The notes under the pieces were generated by a model, which was given only the letters and a program-made list of their open reading frames with translations, was not told the origin of the DNA and searched no databases. Made by a program: the position numbers and the translations under genes. DNA of 64,000 nt from Ustilaginoidea virens (lineage: Eukaryota > Ascomycota > Sordariomycetes > Hypocreales > Clavicipitaceae). The stretch covers positions 4,578,001 through 4,642,000 of the forward strand of contig NC_057319.1 in assembly GCF_000687475.1 (NCBI RefSeq), in the 5' to 3' direction. Shown here piece after piece: positions 30,691 to 43,670 of the stretch. Position 1 is the first letter of the stretch, and each line of letters begins with the position of its first letter.

Positions 30691-31559
30691 CTCACTTTAG
30701 CCAAGAAATAAAGGATTTGAAATCGATGACAACGAGTGAACAAAGCTGGACAGTCTCAGGGCGGCGCCAGATGGGGAGTGGATTTGACGTGGGGAGGAGG
30801 GGGGGAGGGGGGGGGGGGGGGCCGGGGCCTCGCTAAAGCTGCCTCCCCTTGGCGGAAAGACCGAAAAAAAAAAAAAGATGAAGAAAAAAGAGAGAGAAAA
30901 GAGCCCGCCCGCAAAATGTCACAAAATGTCACAGATGGAAGGATGGGCCGTTTTTGCATCACATGCATGCAGCCTTTGAAGAGAAGCTCGCTCTCTCAAC
31001 CACATTCACGTCGGATTGAAATGCAGTCGTCACAGGGGAGGGTCGAACACGTCGGTGGGTTCAGTCTGGTCCGTTTTCGGGCTCTGGTGCAGCAGTATTG
31101 CATGCGGACGACGGCAGGAGCGACCTGGCTGGAACGACCCGGCTGGCAATCACGCACGGCACGTCACGGCACGTCACGTCACATCTCGCCTCCACCTCCT
31201 CGGCAGTCGACAAACGTGGGGGCGGGGCGTCACTGGCAATGCCGCTGCAATGCCGCTGCAATGCCGCTGCAAGTTGACCGCTGCTACATACCAGCACCGG
31301 GCCAGGCCAATTAATTACTTATACGCCTGGCCAGGCATGATCGAGGGCCACCAGACGTTCTATAATGCTATGTAATAGCAGTTGCCACCGCCGACAACAT
31401 CCAAGCAACCAACATACCCTGCCATCGTCTCACCACAACCATCTTCGTCTTGTACGGGGGGTATCAATTTGCACCGCGTCCAGGCCACGGTTTCCGCTTC
31501 CCTCATGCACCACCGCTTCCCCAACTTTTTTCTACCATTGCATCCCGACAAAACAGTCA
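30691..31559. other. Intergenic region
   Basis: Contains a G run (about 30798-30822), an A tract near 30864 and three tandem AATGCCGCTGC copies (about 31237-31271). No supported gene. Confidence 0.5.
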
Positions 31560-34366
31560 TCATGAGAATTCGTCAGCACAGCTCGCACGGGTAAGCCCGC
31601 CTACTTTCTGGACAAGTTCCTTTGTCTCGCGAGCAATCTCAAAGGCAATCGGTGGCAGGGCCTGAGTCCACAGGTGCCAGCTTCGGTCGTCCTGCCCAGC
31701 CCCGGAACGAGCAATGTCCTGGCCTCTTTGGCTGGCATCCAAGAGTCGGTCGCGCGTCTCTTCGAGTGCCGACGCCATGCCGCCGTATCCGCATTTCCGT
31801 GTTTCATCCACCATGTTGCCAACGATTGCTTCGATGGAGAGTACATGGCTCGCAATCTGCTTTCTCTGGCCGCCTCCGCGGACGCAGCTCACCAGGTTCT
31901 GAATATCGGACACCAAGGGCGCAGTTTGGTCATCCAGGTACAACTGAAGACTGCCGTCAGCGGGCGTTCCTCCCTCTCCCCGTGGATGCGGACGTGCGGG
32001 GCAGGAAAAGTCACAGGCCGCTATATGCGTCGTAGGGGCGTACCTTGAGGTCGTCGGGTCGACCATGGTGGTAGCCGTTGGGACCGCCGCCGCCGCCAAG
32101 ATATCCTCCTCCTCCTCCTCCGCTCGTCCCGCCGCTCGCCGCCCCGCCGCCCGGGTGGCCCACGGATTCCCTGGGAGAGCTGATGGTGCTGTACGTCGAG
32201 GATTCGGCGCTGGCCCGAGGGCCGACGCCCCCTAGCCCCTGGAACGGCGGGGGCGGGGGAAGGCTGCCCCGTCTAGACGGCTGGGCAGTGCTGCTGGGCG
32301 AGAAGAAGCCGGCCGGGTCGACGGGAGTGAGGGCCCCGTCGTCATCCTCCTCGAGCTCGCCAGGCGGTGTCGGCCGTATCTTGACCACGCGCAGCAGGTC
32401 GACAATGGACACGGAGAGGTTGGAGGCGGCGGCATCGAGAAGAGACACGGGCGACAGCCCGCCTGCGGCGGCAAAGTTCTTGGAGGCCGTAATCAGCCCG
32501 TTGGCCGTCGACGACACTCTTGCCTTCAGCCTGCCCTGCTGCTGAATCGCGTCGTCGTCGTCGTCGTCGTGCGGCGTGGACTCGTCCAGCTCTCTCGTAA
32601 TGCGACGGACGCTGACCACGACCCGTTTCATGGCGGCCACCAGCTTTTCGGGCGAGTCGTTGCGTGCCGACCGCAGCAGCTCGTCAATCGACATCTGGAA
32701 CCTGGTGACGTGCACGTCCCTGATTACGCCGTCGTCCTGGACGAAGCCCTTGTCCCGGAGGCAATCCGCCGCGCCTTGGTCCAGGGCGATGCCCTGCAGC
32801 GATGCCCGCATGCCGCCTTGCTGCGTCTTGGAGCGGGCGTACCGGTTTCTCCAGTCGCGCACCTCGCGCTCCAGGTCCTCAATCGTCTTTTCCAGCTCCA
32901 GCTGCTTGTCGTACGTGGCGGCACTCTGCTGTGAGAGAAGCCTCATCTCCTCGAGAAACTCCTGCGCCTCCTTGCGCACTTGTTCCGTGACCTGCTCCTG
33001 TTGCCGCAGGGACTGCCGCAGCTCCTCATTCTCCCGCTGAATGTCGGCATCCGACCTGGTAGAGGAGGAGGCGGCCTCCATCGCCTGGCTGGCTCGCACG
33101 CGGTCCAGTTCTTGCTTCATGGATGCGTTTAGGTCCTGGGCTTCGGCAAGCTTGCTCTCGAGGTCCAGGCGGACATTGCTCCACTCCTGCTTCTCCAGGC
33201 TCGCGGCGGCGGCTGCTCTCGAGCGTTCGCCGTCTAGGGCCGCCTTCATCTCGTCGTCCTTTTTCTTCATCGTGTCCTCCATATCTGCCAGTTTACTCTG
33301 CAGGCTCCTAATCTGCCCTTGATAGTCATCCGTCACCTTCTTGTCGGCCTGTGACCACGTTAGTCTTTCTTTTTTTTTTTTTGGGATGTGGCGATGGCGG
33401 CAGTCCTACCTCTGCGGCACCCGCGTCGTCATCTTCCTCCAGCATCGTGCTCTTGTTGGGCACAATGGTGTTGTTTTGGTTTAGTTGCTTGGGCATGGGT
33501 CGGCTAAACTCGCCGTTCGCAGGGTTTGCGGGGTGCAGAGGGTTGGGAGAGGCAGGAAAGCCGTACCCGTCTGGAGGCGGCGGCCCACCGCGGATCGAGC
33601 TGGCATCGGACGGTCGGCGCCTGTTGCTCTGAGCTCGTGGTGGAAACATGCCGTTGACGGGGGTTCCGTTGCGGCTGATGGGCCCGCTGCGCATCGACGT
33701 GGAGCTCCCTCCTCGCGGTATGTCCCTGCCGACGAAGCTGGGAAATCGTCTCTCCAGCTCGTGATAGACGTCGGCGGCGAGGTCGCGAAATCGGGGAGGC
33801 CCCAGGGAAGAGAGCCTCTGGCGTGCTTGGTTCCTCTTTGGGTGAAACGTCTTCTCGGGCAGCAGAAACTGCGAGGGTGTGTTGGGCGCGTTGGGCGGAG
33901 CTCTGGCCATGGCCTGCCGGCGCAGCAACTCGTCGAAAACATCGGTGCTGAGCTCGAAAAACTGCACTGCCGAGAGTCGCAGGAGCTTGTCGCGTGCCTT
34001 GTTGGTCTGCTGTCTCGCGTCGTTGCCCCTGGCGGTGAGGAAGGCCTTGAGAGCAATGTAGTGTTCAATCAGGACGGATTCGTCCAGTTCGGTTCGGCTG
34101 CCGTTGGGACCGCCGTCACTTCCTCCAAAGATGTTCGTTCCGGTACTCGATCGACCTACGGACGGCGGGGGCGAAGGGCCTCCATTGCTTCGGGGTCCCG
34201 GAGGGAAGCCATTCAGGCTCATGGTCCCGTTGGAGCCTCCCGAGACGGGGGGTGAGGCAAGGTTGCCGCGGCCGCCTTCCTCGCGAGAGGGATATTTTGA
34301 TAAAGACCACTCACTTCCACCTAAAGAGACTGGAGATAACGGTACATTGCGGCCAACGGCGCTCAT
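31560..34366 (-). CDS. spaA: Spa2-type polarisome scaffold, three exons
   Basis: Exons (minus): 34366-33410, 33348-32044, 31943-31560, 881 aa. The two Spa2-homology (SHD) repeats are at about residues 119-150 (QQTNKARDKLLRLSAVQFFE..) and 178-209 (RNQARQRLSSLGPPRFRDLA..). A long coiled coil follows (about 320-540, SLQSKLADMEDTMKKKDDEM onward), then a conserved central region (RFQMSIDELLRSARND), a Pro/Gly-rich linker and the conserved C-terminal domain DDLK-LYLDDQTAPLV..WTQALPPIAFEIARET ending ADEFS. The protein is the expected scaffold of the hyphal-tip polarisome linking MAPK and formin partners (family knowledge). Junctions EADKK and DDLKLYLDD fit homologues. An upstream ATG at 34423 is in frame but less likely. 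Confidence 0.92.
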
Positions 34367-36002
34367 GATCGGGGGGGAAGGGGGGGGGAGACTATCGTGG
34401 GCGCGCAATGGCAAGCTTTCCATGTCCCGTCAAGACTGTCTCAAGCAAAGGAGGCGACGCCGCAGCAAAACATCCCCTCTGCGGACACGGCAAGGAGCAG
34501 GCACCCACAAATGGACAGCCCCCTTGGCGGCTTAGGGTCAGGCCGCAGCAGCCTCTGGTCAATGGAGTCTAGAATAAATTAAGATTTGGTCCTGGTCCTG
34601 GTCCCCTTTTTTTTTTTTTCCCTGTTTTTGCTGCTTTTCATCAAACGCGATTTTCGTGATGGTGTCTTGCCAGTTTGTTCGACTCCGCAGTGAGTAGTTG
34701 ATGCTGAGAAGGAATAATCTTGAGGCGACAGAGTAACAATGTGAGTGGGAAGAGTAAATGGAGTGAGGAGAAGTTGACAGAATCGGGATCAGGGGGCGGG
34801 GCGGTCGGCGCTTGTGCGAGTCTGGTGGTTCCTGCCTGTCGTCTTGTCTGGCTGGCAGGCCCTTTCTGGCAGGTTCGGTGCACAGCTACAGTGGCAGCTT
34901 CAGTGGCAGCTTCAGTGGCAGCTTAATGCCAGTGCAGCGATCGCGCGGCTACTTGTTGTCGACCGGATCTGAGTCTTGTTCCATCTGGAGACGGTCGCGG
35001 TGTCTAGTGCACAATGGGCCATTTGACGATAAAATCAATGTCACCTGCCGACAACTCCTGGCCACGAGAGGCCGCTGCAGCCACTGCAAAATTACGTGAC
35101 AGGAGCGAAAGCAGGGATGGACTCGATTGCACCACTCAGAACGAGGACACTAATCGGAGTGGGGACTTGGCCTGCAGGGGCGGAGGCGCGGGTTGCAAGG
35201 CCGCTGCGGCTGACAAAAAGGACAAAAAGGGCATCAATCAATTGATGCGAAGATGAAGAAATGAGCGTCCCCATACGCTGAAATTAGCGTCCCAAATGTC
35301 TGTCCCCATCGCGAGCAGGAGTGACAAGGCGTGGTGAAGGCTTGTGGCGGGACAGCAGGCACCATCATAGACCACGCCAAACGGTCATGGCCGACGTGTT
35401 TCCACGGACCGTTGTACGGGCCAGCCGCTTTCTGAAAGTGGCTCCCGTTGGCTTTTTTCTTTCTTTCTTTCTTTCTTTCTTTTTCGTGCTTGCTGCTTTG
35501 CAGTCCGTGTTCGCTGGCAATGGTTGGCGTTGCGTCTCGGCAGCAACTGTCGCCCGTCTCGCAAGACTGAATCCGTTTGATGCCTTCACGCTTTGGGATT
35601 TGACTCGACTCTCCCCATCAGGCCGACTGCTTGGTTGGGGACATCTTGTACGCCCAGTCCGTGAGGCAGCCTATCACAGTTGGAGCGTGGCATTCCGCTG
35701 CAGTCCAGAGTCAAAAGTCCAGTGTCAGTAAACGTTGTCGGTTTCGGCTGTTTGCTGCAAAAGCCTAGAGCAAGACGAAGCACCGCATGAATCGTCCCAC
35801 GCGATACTTGCCATCAGAAACCCTCCCTCCCTCTGTTTCTTGCAGTGGTTAACGGGCAATGCTACAGATCGGTTCTCCCATGCCATCCAACCAGCATAAC
35901 AAAAAAAAAAAAAAAAAAAAAAAACCATCCACAACCGCCCACTGTACACAGGTGCCAACGCCGAGCAAAAAAAAAATCGTCACCTCGGTAGACGCATCGG
36001 CA
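34367..36002. other. Intergenic region (1.6 kb)
   Basis: Contains T tract 34607-34619, AGTGGCAGCTTC triplication (about 34889-34925), a TTTC repeat (about 35457-35482) and an A run (about 35901-35924). Short frames only. Nothing supportable. Confidence 0.5.
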
Positions 36003-36859
36003 TCAAAACCACGCCAACGTCCAGGTGGATGGCAGGTTGGGCCAGCGCTCCTGCCAGGCACCCAGAATCTCCGGAACCCTCTCGTCAAAGGTGGCTCGAC
36101 TTGCGGCGCTCCCGCCATCAAAAGCCGCGGCTCCTACAACCTCTCGGGCCTCGGCAGCAGCCGCGTTGAGAGAGTTGGCAAGGTCCAGGATGCCCTGGCC
36201 GCCGATATGGGCCTCCTCGTGGTTGTCCTTGATATCCACGTTGATGACGTGCACGGGGCGGTTCAGGGGCGACCCTCTGTTGAGCAGATCGTCTATGACG
36301 GCGTCCCAGCAACGCTCTTCGCACGTAAAGACGACGTCGACGACGCCGCCCTCGACTCCATCGCTTCCCTTATCCGTGGCATGCTGCAGTCTAGGGATGC
36401 CAACCGCCCAGTCCTGCCAGCGCTCCGGCCCCCACTTGACACCTCGGTTCCGGTCGAGCATGTTGAGGATGCCATTGGCACGGTACAAACGGCCGTCTTT
36501 AGATTCCAGCTCCTTATACATAGTATCGTATGAGGTCTTATTAAATTGGTACACATTGGGCTGCGTAATGGTCGGTCCTGGTAGCCGAACGAGCGAGCCA
36601 GTGCCAAACGAGATGACGGGATAGTTGGCCTGTGACAATCGCAGGTGTGCTTCCATGGATCTAACAGCGAACCGAGATGATGAGCACAAGCGATGCCGTG
36701 ATACTCTTGCCAACTGGACTTGCCAACTGGGCTGCCTTCATGAGAGCTTTACCTGTTCTGATTGCTGGCACATACGGTGCAAAACTTAAGCTTGTAGCCA
36801 GCAGGGTTCTTGACGGGCCCATCCAGCTCAACACCATCTGCTGCATTTGCCACTTCCAT
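36003..36859 (-). CDS. ssu72: Ssu72 RNA polymerase II CTD phosphatase, two exons
   Basis: Exons (minus): 36859-36753 and 36660-36003, 254 aa. The splice reconstructs the active-site loop [16 protein letters not shown] (C-x5-R-S, cysteine-dependent phosphatase). Downstream are [13 protein letters not shown], a YDTMYKEL segment, [17 protein letters not shown], and [18 protein letters not shown], which carries the acidic residue used as general acid in the family. The C-terminus [10 protein letters not shown] is complete. Ssu72 removes phosphate from Ser5/Ser7 of the CTD and is a cleavage/polyadenylation factor subunit. Without splicing the first exon the catalytic cysteine would be lost, which supports the two-exon model. 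Confidence 0.94.
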
Positions 36860-39828
36860 TGTTTCTGGTTGTGATGATGGGACGCACAAATGGGGGCAGG
36901 TTTATTGATCGCATGCCCGGAAGCATTCTTTGGAAGGAAAGAAAAAACTGCATGTTACCGTTAGCTTGCCCGCCGGAACCACGTAAAAATCCGTCGTGTT
37001 ACGGTTGAGCCAAGACAAGTAGGGTCAGATTGATGAGATTTGCGTATAGTTTGTCTTTCAACAGAAAGCTTCAGACAGCTCCAATAGTTGAATCATCACG
37101 GCATGTGCTTCTTCCTCGGAAGGTGGAGGCGTGACTGCAACTCACCGAGTTTTGCCCTGCCCTGCGATCGTTGCCCTGCGATCTTTGCCCGGTTGATCGA
37201 AGCCAGCACAGTTTCAAATCACCAGTACTTTGTGCTTTACCGAGGAGCTTCTCGGTCGCCTGTCAGACGTCGTACAGTCATCATCTAGGCTGTCGGACCA
37301 GAATGGCGATTACGACATGTCTGGTGCAAAAAAAAAAAACTTGCAGTGCAGACGACACGGTTTGCCGCGTGGAGGGTGTGCACATGAGCGGCTAAACGCC
37401 GGCCTCTACCGACTGCAATAAGATCATGTGCATCACCTGAAACAATCCGTTGGCTTCGCGTCGTCCAATCAGCAAGCCTCGACGATGCCAAAAATAGAAC
37501 CTCGCAGTGATAACAACAGGCAAAGAAAAAAGAAATGGTAAAAAAAAAAAAAAAAAAAAAAAAAAATCAGGCCTCCTTACGCACTCCGTAAAGGAGCTTG
37601 CCAAAACATTGTTCGGCCATGGCCAGGCGATGTAAAATGTCGGTGCAAAAATGCAGGCAAGTCGAGTCGGCGCAGTCGACCTCATGCTGCTGGGCTACAG
37701 GCGGCGTCTGCTGCTGATGCTACGTCAAAGACCCCGAATCTTCGTCGCACGGCAGCTTTGCCCAGCGTGGAATGACCCCGTCTCACGTGGCTCTTGCTAG
37801 GCGGGGATGCCAGGGAAAAAGAACAAGGAAGGACGATAACGGGCGTTTCAGCCCATGTGCGCCCGCTTCAACGGCATCCCGATACACGCGGCCGCAGATG
37901 CTTTCAAGCGTCCCGTGTTTTCCCCGCGCTACTCCGTAGAGACGACTGTAAAGGCTACTTCTGGTGCAAGATTCCCGTGTTTTGCCGCCCTGAGAGATTG
38001 CTCTGCAGACAGGTTCAAGGCCCAGAATGTGTGACGTAGCCGTTTCTGAGAAGCAGTTGCAGGGGGTCTGTAACGGTCGGTCCTGTTTCGTGATGAATTC
38101 GTGATGTGATATCCGAGGGAAGAGATGACCCATCGGGCCCAATCAGAAAATCCCCTTTTCTCGAAACGCAGCAGCAGGGATCAGGACTCAGCACTCCAGG
38201 CCGGGACGTTTCTTTTTTTTCCCTCTCTTCCTTGTCCCCCGCTCGCCAACATGCATCTTGTATTGTGCCGCCACCTGCAACAACATCCAGTGGTATCAAT
38301 TTTGCTAAAACGCCAACCGAGTGGTGGCTCGGTTTGGGCGCTGCCGTGTTGGTTTCGGCTCAGCTATCACACACTGACAAGTCTGTTTTTTTTCCCTGCA
38401 ATTTCATCATCGGCCTGGGATCATGGGTGGAAGGGGTGCTTTCCCAGGGGACAGGGACAAATCCTGGAGATGGAACGTCGGGGCCAGATCGCGGGCCTGT
38501 TGTCGCCTTGCATCTCAGCAGCCCACGGAGGCTTGATGGCGAATCTGGTCCGCTGACGACCGACCGACAAACTTTTGACTTTCTCTTGATGCCCATTTCC
38601 CCAGATCTAGTCCCAATCACATGCAAAGCTGGGTAACAAGACGTCGTCGGGAGCAGGCCGCGGGCCCGAGATTTGAGGCGCAATCGACCCAGTTGGCAGC
38701 CCTGCAAAAGTTGGGCTCCAGCCCCCCCCCCTCCGTAAGCCGCTCGACCCTTGTCTACCTGGTTTGTTTGATGGATACAGATGGAAGATATCTTACCGAG
38801 TATGGAGTACGGAGCACTGAGCACTGGATCCCCGACCACCCCCTGCGCCCTGCGGCCTGCAGCCTGCAGTCTCCTGGCTCGCGCTGTTGTGCGTATGTAA
38901 GAAAAGTCGTGCTGGGTCTGGTACATGTAAGCAGGCAGGCGGGCAGGCTGGCTTGACGCTTGACTTTTAGTAGGTACCTACCTGGTAGACGCTGTACGGA
39001 GTACGGCTGGGACGAACGAATGCGCTTGTGTGCACGTACCTACCTAGGTACATGTACGTACCGGCAAACCCGGACCCGGCTGGATCCAAGGGTACAGGGT
39101 ACCAGACATGTACTTTGCTCCGGACGGCTGGCCGCTGGCAAAAGGTCTGCTACGGTCAGGTGAAGTCAGTACTCGCGGTCCTGCGCCAGACCGCCTGTGG
39201 CAACGGGGTCGACCCTGGTAGCAACCAAGCCCGTCGACTTGACAGGTTTCTTTGTTCCGACCAGACTTCACCCAACTTCCTCCACTTACTTCTCTTGCCC
39301 GCACCCGACTTTTCCAGCTTCCTCCTCCCTGCGACCTGTTCCTCCGGCCAGGCCGCTTCGTCGCTCAGGATCGCCTTGCAAAAACATTGCACAATCATCG
39401 CGCGTCCTCACTGCCCCCCCCCCAGAACGCCGACCTTGACGTCTGGTTTGGCTCTCTCTCTGGAGCGCCGACACCAAAGCTTCAACTACACCACAGTCGC
39501 CTCCTGCCGGCATCACCTGTCTATTGCACTCCCCCGTCAGACCTGAAGTCAAGTCCGCCTTGAATTTGTCAGGCCAGAAACTTACCCGTCATACCAGCCT
39601 CTTCAGAACAAGCAAACTCTGCACCTGGGGCCCCCGCCTGCGGGGTCTGCCTCGTCGCGATCTGTGGCAACCACCTTCAACCACACGTCGATATATACAC
39701 TTTTATCCTTATATACGACACTGCAACCGCTGCCAAGGGGGGCGCCGACTGAGTTTTTTTTGGCATCTGCTTCCGTCGTCTTGTCCCCCAAGCCCCCTTC
39801 TAATAACAAAAAAAAAACCCCCCGAGGA
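36860..39828. other. Long intergenic region (3 kb)
   Basis: No domain-bearing frame on either strand. It contains A tracts near 37329 and 37541-37566, a C run near 38728, GTACGGAGTACGG-like copies (38805-39010), a palindromic cluster ACCTACCTAGGTACATGTACGTACC (in two parts, about 39037-39062), CT-rich sequence and TATA-like GATATATACAC (about 39689) before the SH3 gene. Part is probably promoter/5' UTR. Confidence 0.5.
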
Positions 39829-40604
39829 ATGACTGCGACCGCTACGATGACGGATGCTTCCTCCGTGGCATCGCCGCAACCCCAGGGCTCGTCCCCTCTG
39901 CAGAGCCCCAACCAAGCCGCCTTGCCGCCATTGGCAACCTCGACTCCGTCACGCCGAAGCACCCTGGGTCGTCCAATATCGCACGCCTCCAAGAGCAGGT
40001 TGTCGCAATACTCTGCCGGGTCTGCGCCGTCGAGGTCACGACCCAACTCGCACATGTTTCCGGTATTCCCGTCGAGCCTGCCGTACGCGCTGGTGAGGGA
40101 CTTTGCCTATCCTGCCGCGCATCCCATGCACTACGGGCCGCCGCACGACCCTTCAGGGCCTCCGTCCGGCCTCACCACACCGGCGAGCGAGACCCGAAGA
40201 CTGTCCGACCCGCCCGCCTCGTGGGATCAGCGCATGCCGTGGGATTCGTGGACGTCGGACGGTTTCAACCGTGGCCACGATATCCCGCCCATTCAGATGG
40301 GGGACGGTCCGCCGTACAGCGAAGATGAGGACCTGCAAAGCCCGGTCGTCGCCCCTCGCCACCGCAAGCACAAGTCCACCTCGGCGGCCATGGATCAAGG
40401 CAGAGCGAGAGCGAGTCGAGGCTGCGACGCCATGGACATGTCAGGCTACGATCACGACAGGGGGTACTATGTTGGAACAAGCGGGGACGGAAGTCAACGT
40501 TACTACGTAAGCCAAGGCGGGGAAGCAAACGGTCCCGGCGGCGAGTTTGTCACTTATCCTCCTGGTCACCAGGCACGGCAAGGTGGTTGCGACCATGGCT
40601 ACTC

Positions 40605-40640
<36 letters not shown>

Positions 40641-41505
40641 ACAACAGCAACAGCAACAGCATCAGCAACAGCAACAGCATCAGCATCAGCATCAGCATCA
40701 GCATCAACATCAGCATCAGCATCAGCATCACCACCAACACCAACACCAACACCACCACCACCAACACCACCACCATCAACATCAACAGGAACGATCCCGA
40801 GAGGATGGGTCAAGCCCATTGTCTTCGCCCGGGTATCAGGATGCTGATGAATCGCGCTACTCCCGAGACTACCAGTTTACCATTACATCGCCGGATGAGG
40901 AATTCCACGGCAAAGCAGTGGCACTGTTTGATTTTGAGCGTGAGAACGAGAATGAGCTGCCGCTGGTCGAGGGCCAGATTATCTGGGTATCGTATCGCCA
41001 TGGCCAAGGGTGGCTTGTTGCCGAAGACCCCAAGACCCAGGAGAGCGGGCTGGTGCCGGAGGAATATGTCCGCTTGCTCCGAGACATTGAGGGCGGCATG
41101 AACAGCTTGACCGGCCCTGTCGGCGACGGGGGGCGCGCATCGCCCAATGAAGCCGATGCGCCTGCGGCGGTGGAGCAGTGCGGCAAGCAAAGGCATTCGT
41201 CCATCGCCTCCGCCAACGGCTACCATCAACCCGTCGTGTCCGTCTTTTCAACATCGAGCAAGGACTTGAACCCCTACCCCACGGAGCAGCTGGGCATCCA
41301 GGCCGGCCAAACGCCTCCCCAGGTTGTCCATTATCATGGACAGAGAGGAGGCAGCCAGACGAATGCCCCGACCATTACTACCCAGCCCGGCGAGACGGGA
41401 GCCAGCCATCAAAGGGGCAGCCAAGCCGCCAGCCACGACGGGGGCGTGGAGACACCCGTTCAGACACAGGCAACCGAACCCACAAGCGTGGCCCCGTCTC
41501 GGTGA
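39829..41505 (+). CDS. Nbp2-like SH3-domain protein with Gln/His-rich tract, single exon
   Basis: 558 aa. A disordered Ser/Pro-rich N-terminus, a Gln then Gln-His repeat (about residues 259-320) and one SH3 domain (about 362-417: KAVALFDFERENENELPLVE, ..WLVAEDPKTQESGLVPEEYV) with the ALFDF, GWLVAED and G.VPEEYV signatures. The architecture resembles yeast Nbp2, an adaptor linking phosphatases to the Pbs2/HOG MAPK module; this role is inferred from the SH3 type only. Start ATG 39829 follows an A9 tract and is followed by a second in-frame ATG seven codons on; the frame is open 55 codons further upstream without a better start. Confidence 0.78.
40603..40790. repeat. Coding CAG/CAT/CAC compound microsatellite
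   Basis: Trinucleotide repeat shifting from CAG/CAA through CAGCAT to CACCAA/CACCAC, encoding about 60 Gln/His residues. Likely length-variable between strains. Confidence 0.9.
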
Positions 41506-42135
41506 ATCGAACGTTTGGGGACAGCACCCGGGATCCCAGATTCCAGCCGCAGACTCGCCATGGACGGCACATGCTGCTGCTGCTGCCGCCGTCCTTCGAC
41601 AACCGACGCAATGCTCTGCAACCATTCCACAAGCCTCGACGGTTTGACTCTGTATGACAACTTGGCAGTCGGAAAACCCGTCTGGTCTGCCAGCGGCGTA
41701 GTTAGTCGGCCACAACTCCTTGCGTAGGGAAGGAATATTGGAGACGGCCGAGGGCGAGTTTCGAGCCTGGTCAGAGACTTGTAAATATGTAGAATAGTTT
41801 TTTTCGTGCAGAGTTCAACAACTGGGCGACGCGACGACAAGGGGAGGATTTGCCTGCGTCTCAATAATAAACTATGCATCTGCCTGCTGCCGCGTTGCCA
41901 CGGGCACACACAGGTATTTGCACTCGTCTAGACATTTGCCGTGTTGTGCGAGTTTGAAACCAAATGCGTCCGACACCCAGGCCAAGACTGACCCGGTCAC
42001 GTGACTCACGTCACCCTCCCACGCATCATCGTAAGCAAGAAGCTTCCAAAGCGTCGGCGAGCTTGTCCCGCTCTCGCCCTCATACCTCCTTCAATTGCAC
42101 TCCCCAGAGCGCTCAACTTAACCCCCCCTCGCGAC
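41506..42135. other. Intergenic region between SH3 gene and mcr1
   Basis: 3' region of the SH3 gene and promoter of the reductase gene. No supported feature beyond a CT-rich stretch near 42080. Confidence 0.5.
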
Positions 42136-43328
42136 ATGTTGTCCAGATCTGTGTTTCGTGCGGTGCAGCCGCTCAAGGCGGTATGTAGGGACGCTGCGTG
42201 ACTAGAAATTCCCCCCCCCCCAACGCCTGACCTAGCTGACCTGCTTGCCAGCAAGCCAGACGACGATATGCCACCGAGCCCGCCTCGCAGGGTGGCTCCA
42301 ACGCGCTTCTCTACCTGGCCGGCGGCGTGGCGGTCGCCGGAGCCGGCTACTATTACTTGAGCAGTAACCCCTCTGCTGCCGCCAAGGTCAAGGAGGTCGC
42401 CCCTGCCAAGCCCGCTTTCACGGGCGGCGACCAGGGATTCGTGTCCCTGAAGCTCGCCGACGTGGAAAACGTGAACCACAACACCAAGCGTCTGCGCTTC
42501 GAGCTCCCCGAGGCGGATAACGTGTCTGGGCTGCAAGTAGCCAGTGCCATTCTGACCAAGTTCAAGGGCCCGGGGGATGAAAAGGCCACCCTGCGACCCT
42601 ATACTCCAATTAGCGACGAAGGTAGACACTTTCTTTCCTTTTTTGACCCCAATTTCAAATTACTTTCAAATTCAATTGATTTCATTCGTTTTGTTTTTGC
42701 CCGGAATGCGCCCGGGTGTCGGGCTGGGCTTTTCGTGTGCTATGTGCTAACCGTCACAGATGAAAAAGGGTACATTGATCTCTTGGTCAAGAAATACCAG
42801 GGCGGACCTATGAGCACTCATATCCACGACATGGTTCCCGGGCAGCGCCTCGACTTCAAGGGCCCTCTCCCAAAGTACCCTTGGGCTGAGAACAAGCACG
42901 ACCATGTTGCTCTCATCGCCGGCGGCACCGGCATCACCCCCATGTATCAGCTCTGCCGGGCCATCTTCAACAACCCCAACGACAAGACCAAGGTTACGCT
43001 CGTCTTTGGCAACGTCAGCGAGGAGGATATCCTTCTCCGACGAGAGCTCGCCGAGCTTGAAAACACCTACCCGCAGCGCTTCCGCGCCTTTTACGTGCTG
43101 GACAAGGCGCCCAAGAGCTGGCAAGGCGGCAGCGGCTTCATCAGCAAGGATCTCCTCAAGACTGTTCTTCCCGAGCCCAAGGAGGACAACATCAAGGTCT
43201 TTGTTTGTGGACCTCCGGGTCTGATGAAAGCCATCTCGGGTCCCAAGGTCAGCCCCAAGGATCAGGGTGAGCTGTCGGGCTCACTGAAGGACCTGGGCTA
43301 CAGCAAGGAGCAGATCTACAAGTTTTAG
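42136..43328 (+). CDS. mcr1: NADH-cytochrome b5 reductase, mitochondrial (Mcr1 type), three exons
   Basis: Exons 42136-42180, 42252-42621, 42760-43328 give 327 aa. Exon 1 encodes [15 protein letters not shown], and with [10 protein letters not shown] it forms a mitochondrial presequence followed by one TM ([20 protein letters not shown]), as in outer-membrane/intermembrane-space Mcr1. The FAD motif RPYTPIS (~residue 131), the segment [11 protein letters not shown], the NADH-binding GGTGITPM (~191) and CGPPGLMKA (~287) are intact, ending YSKEQIYKF. Transfers electrons from NADH to cytochrome b5 or similar acceptors. Junctions ([13 protein letters not shown] and [20 protein letters not shown]) are in phase. 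Intron 1 contains an 11-base C tract. Confidence 0.95.
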
Positions 43329-43670
43329 AGCGCTGGAGGGTGGCGGTCGGGGGACATGTTTTATTGTACGATACATGGGACTATCAGGACGTAGAAAAGA
43401 TAAGAAGAAGAAGAAGAAAAGGTAGATTTTCTCCCATCATGACAGCCCGGGATGGCGGGCCCCGAATCGCTTACCGTCAAGTGGCACGCTCGCAAGTTTT
43501 CAACAGGACCAGCTCTTGAACTCACACTGGACAAGCAAAAGCAAAAATTCTCAACTCGTGTCGTTGGCAATGATATCAGGCAGCTCCCAATGGCATTCTG
43601 ATTTGGCGTCGTCCCCTCGCGCATAGGTCTCATTGTCGTCCAATCTTGAGATAAAAAACGATTGATCCTA
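43329..43670. other. Convergent intergenic region
   Basis: Between the 3' ends of mcr1 (+) and the M28 peptidase (-). A GAA repeat lies near 43403-43420; nothing else seen. Confidence 0.5.
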
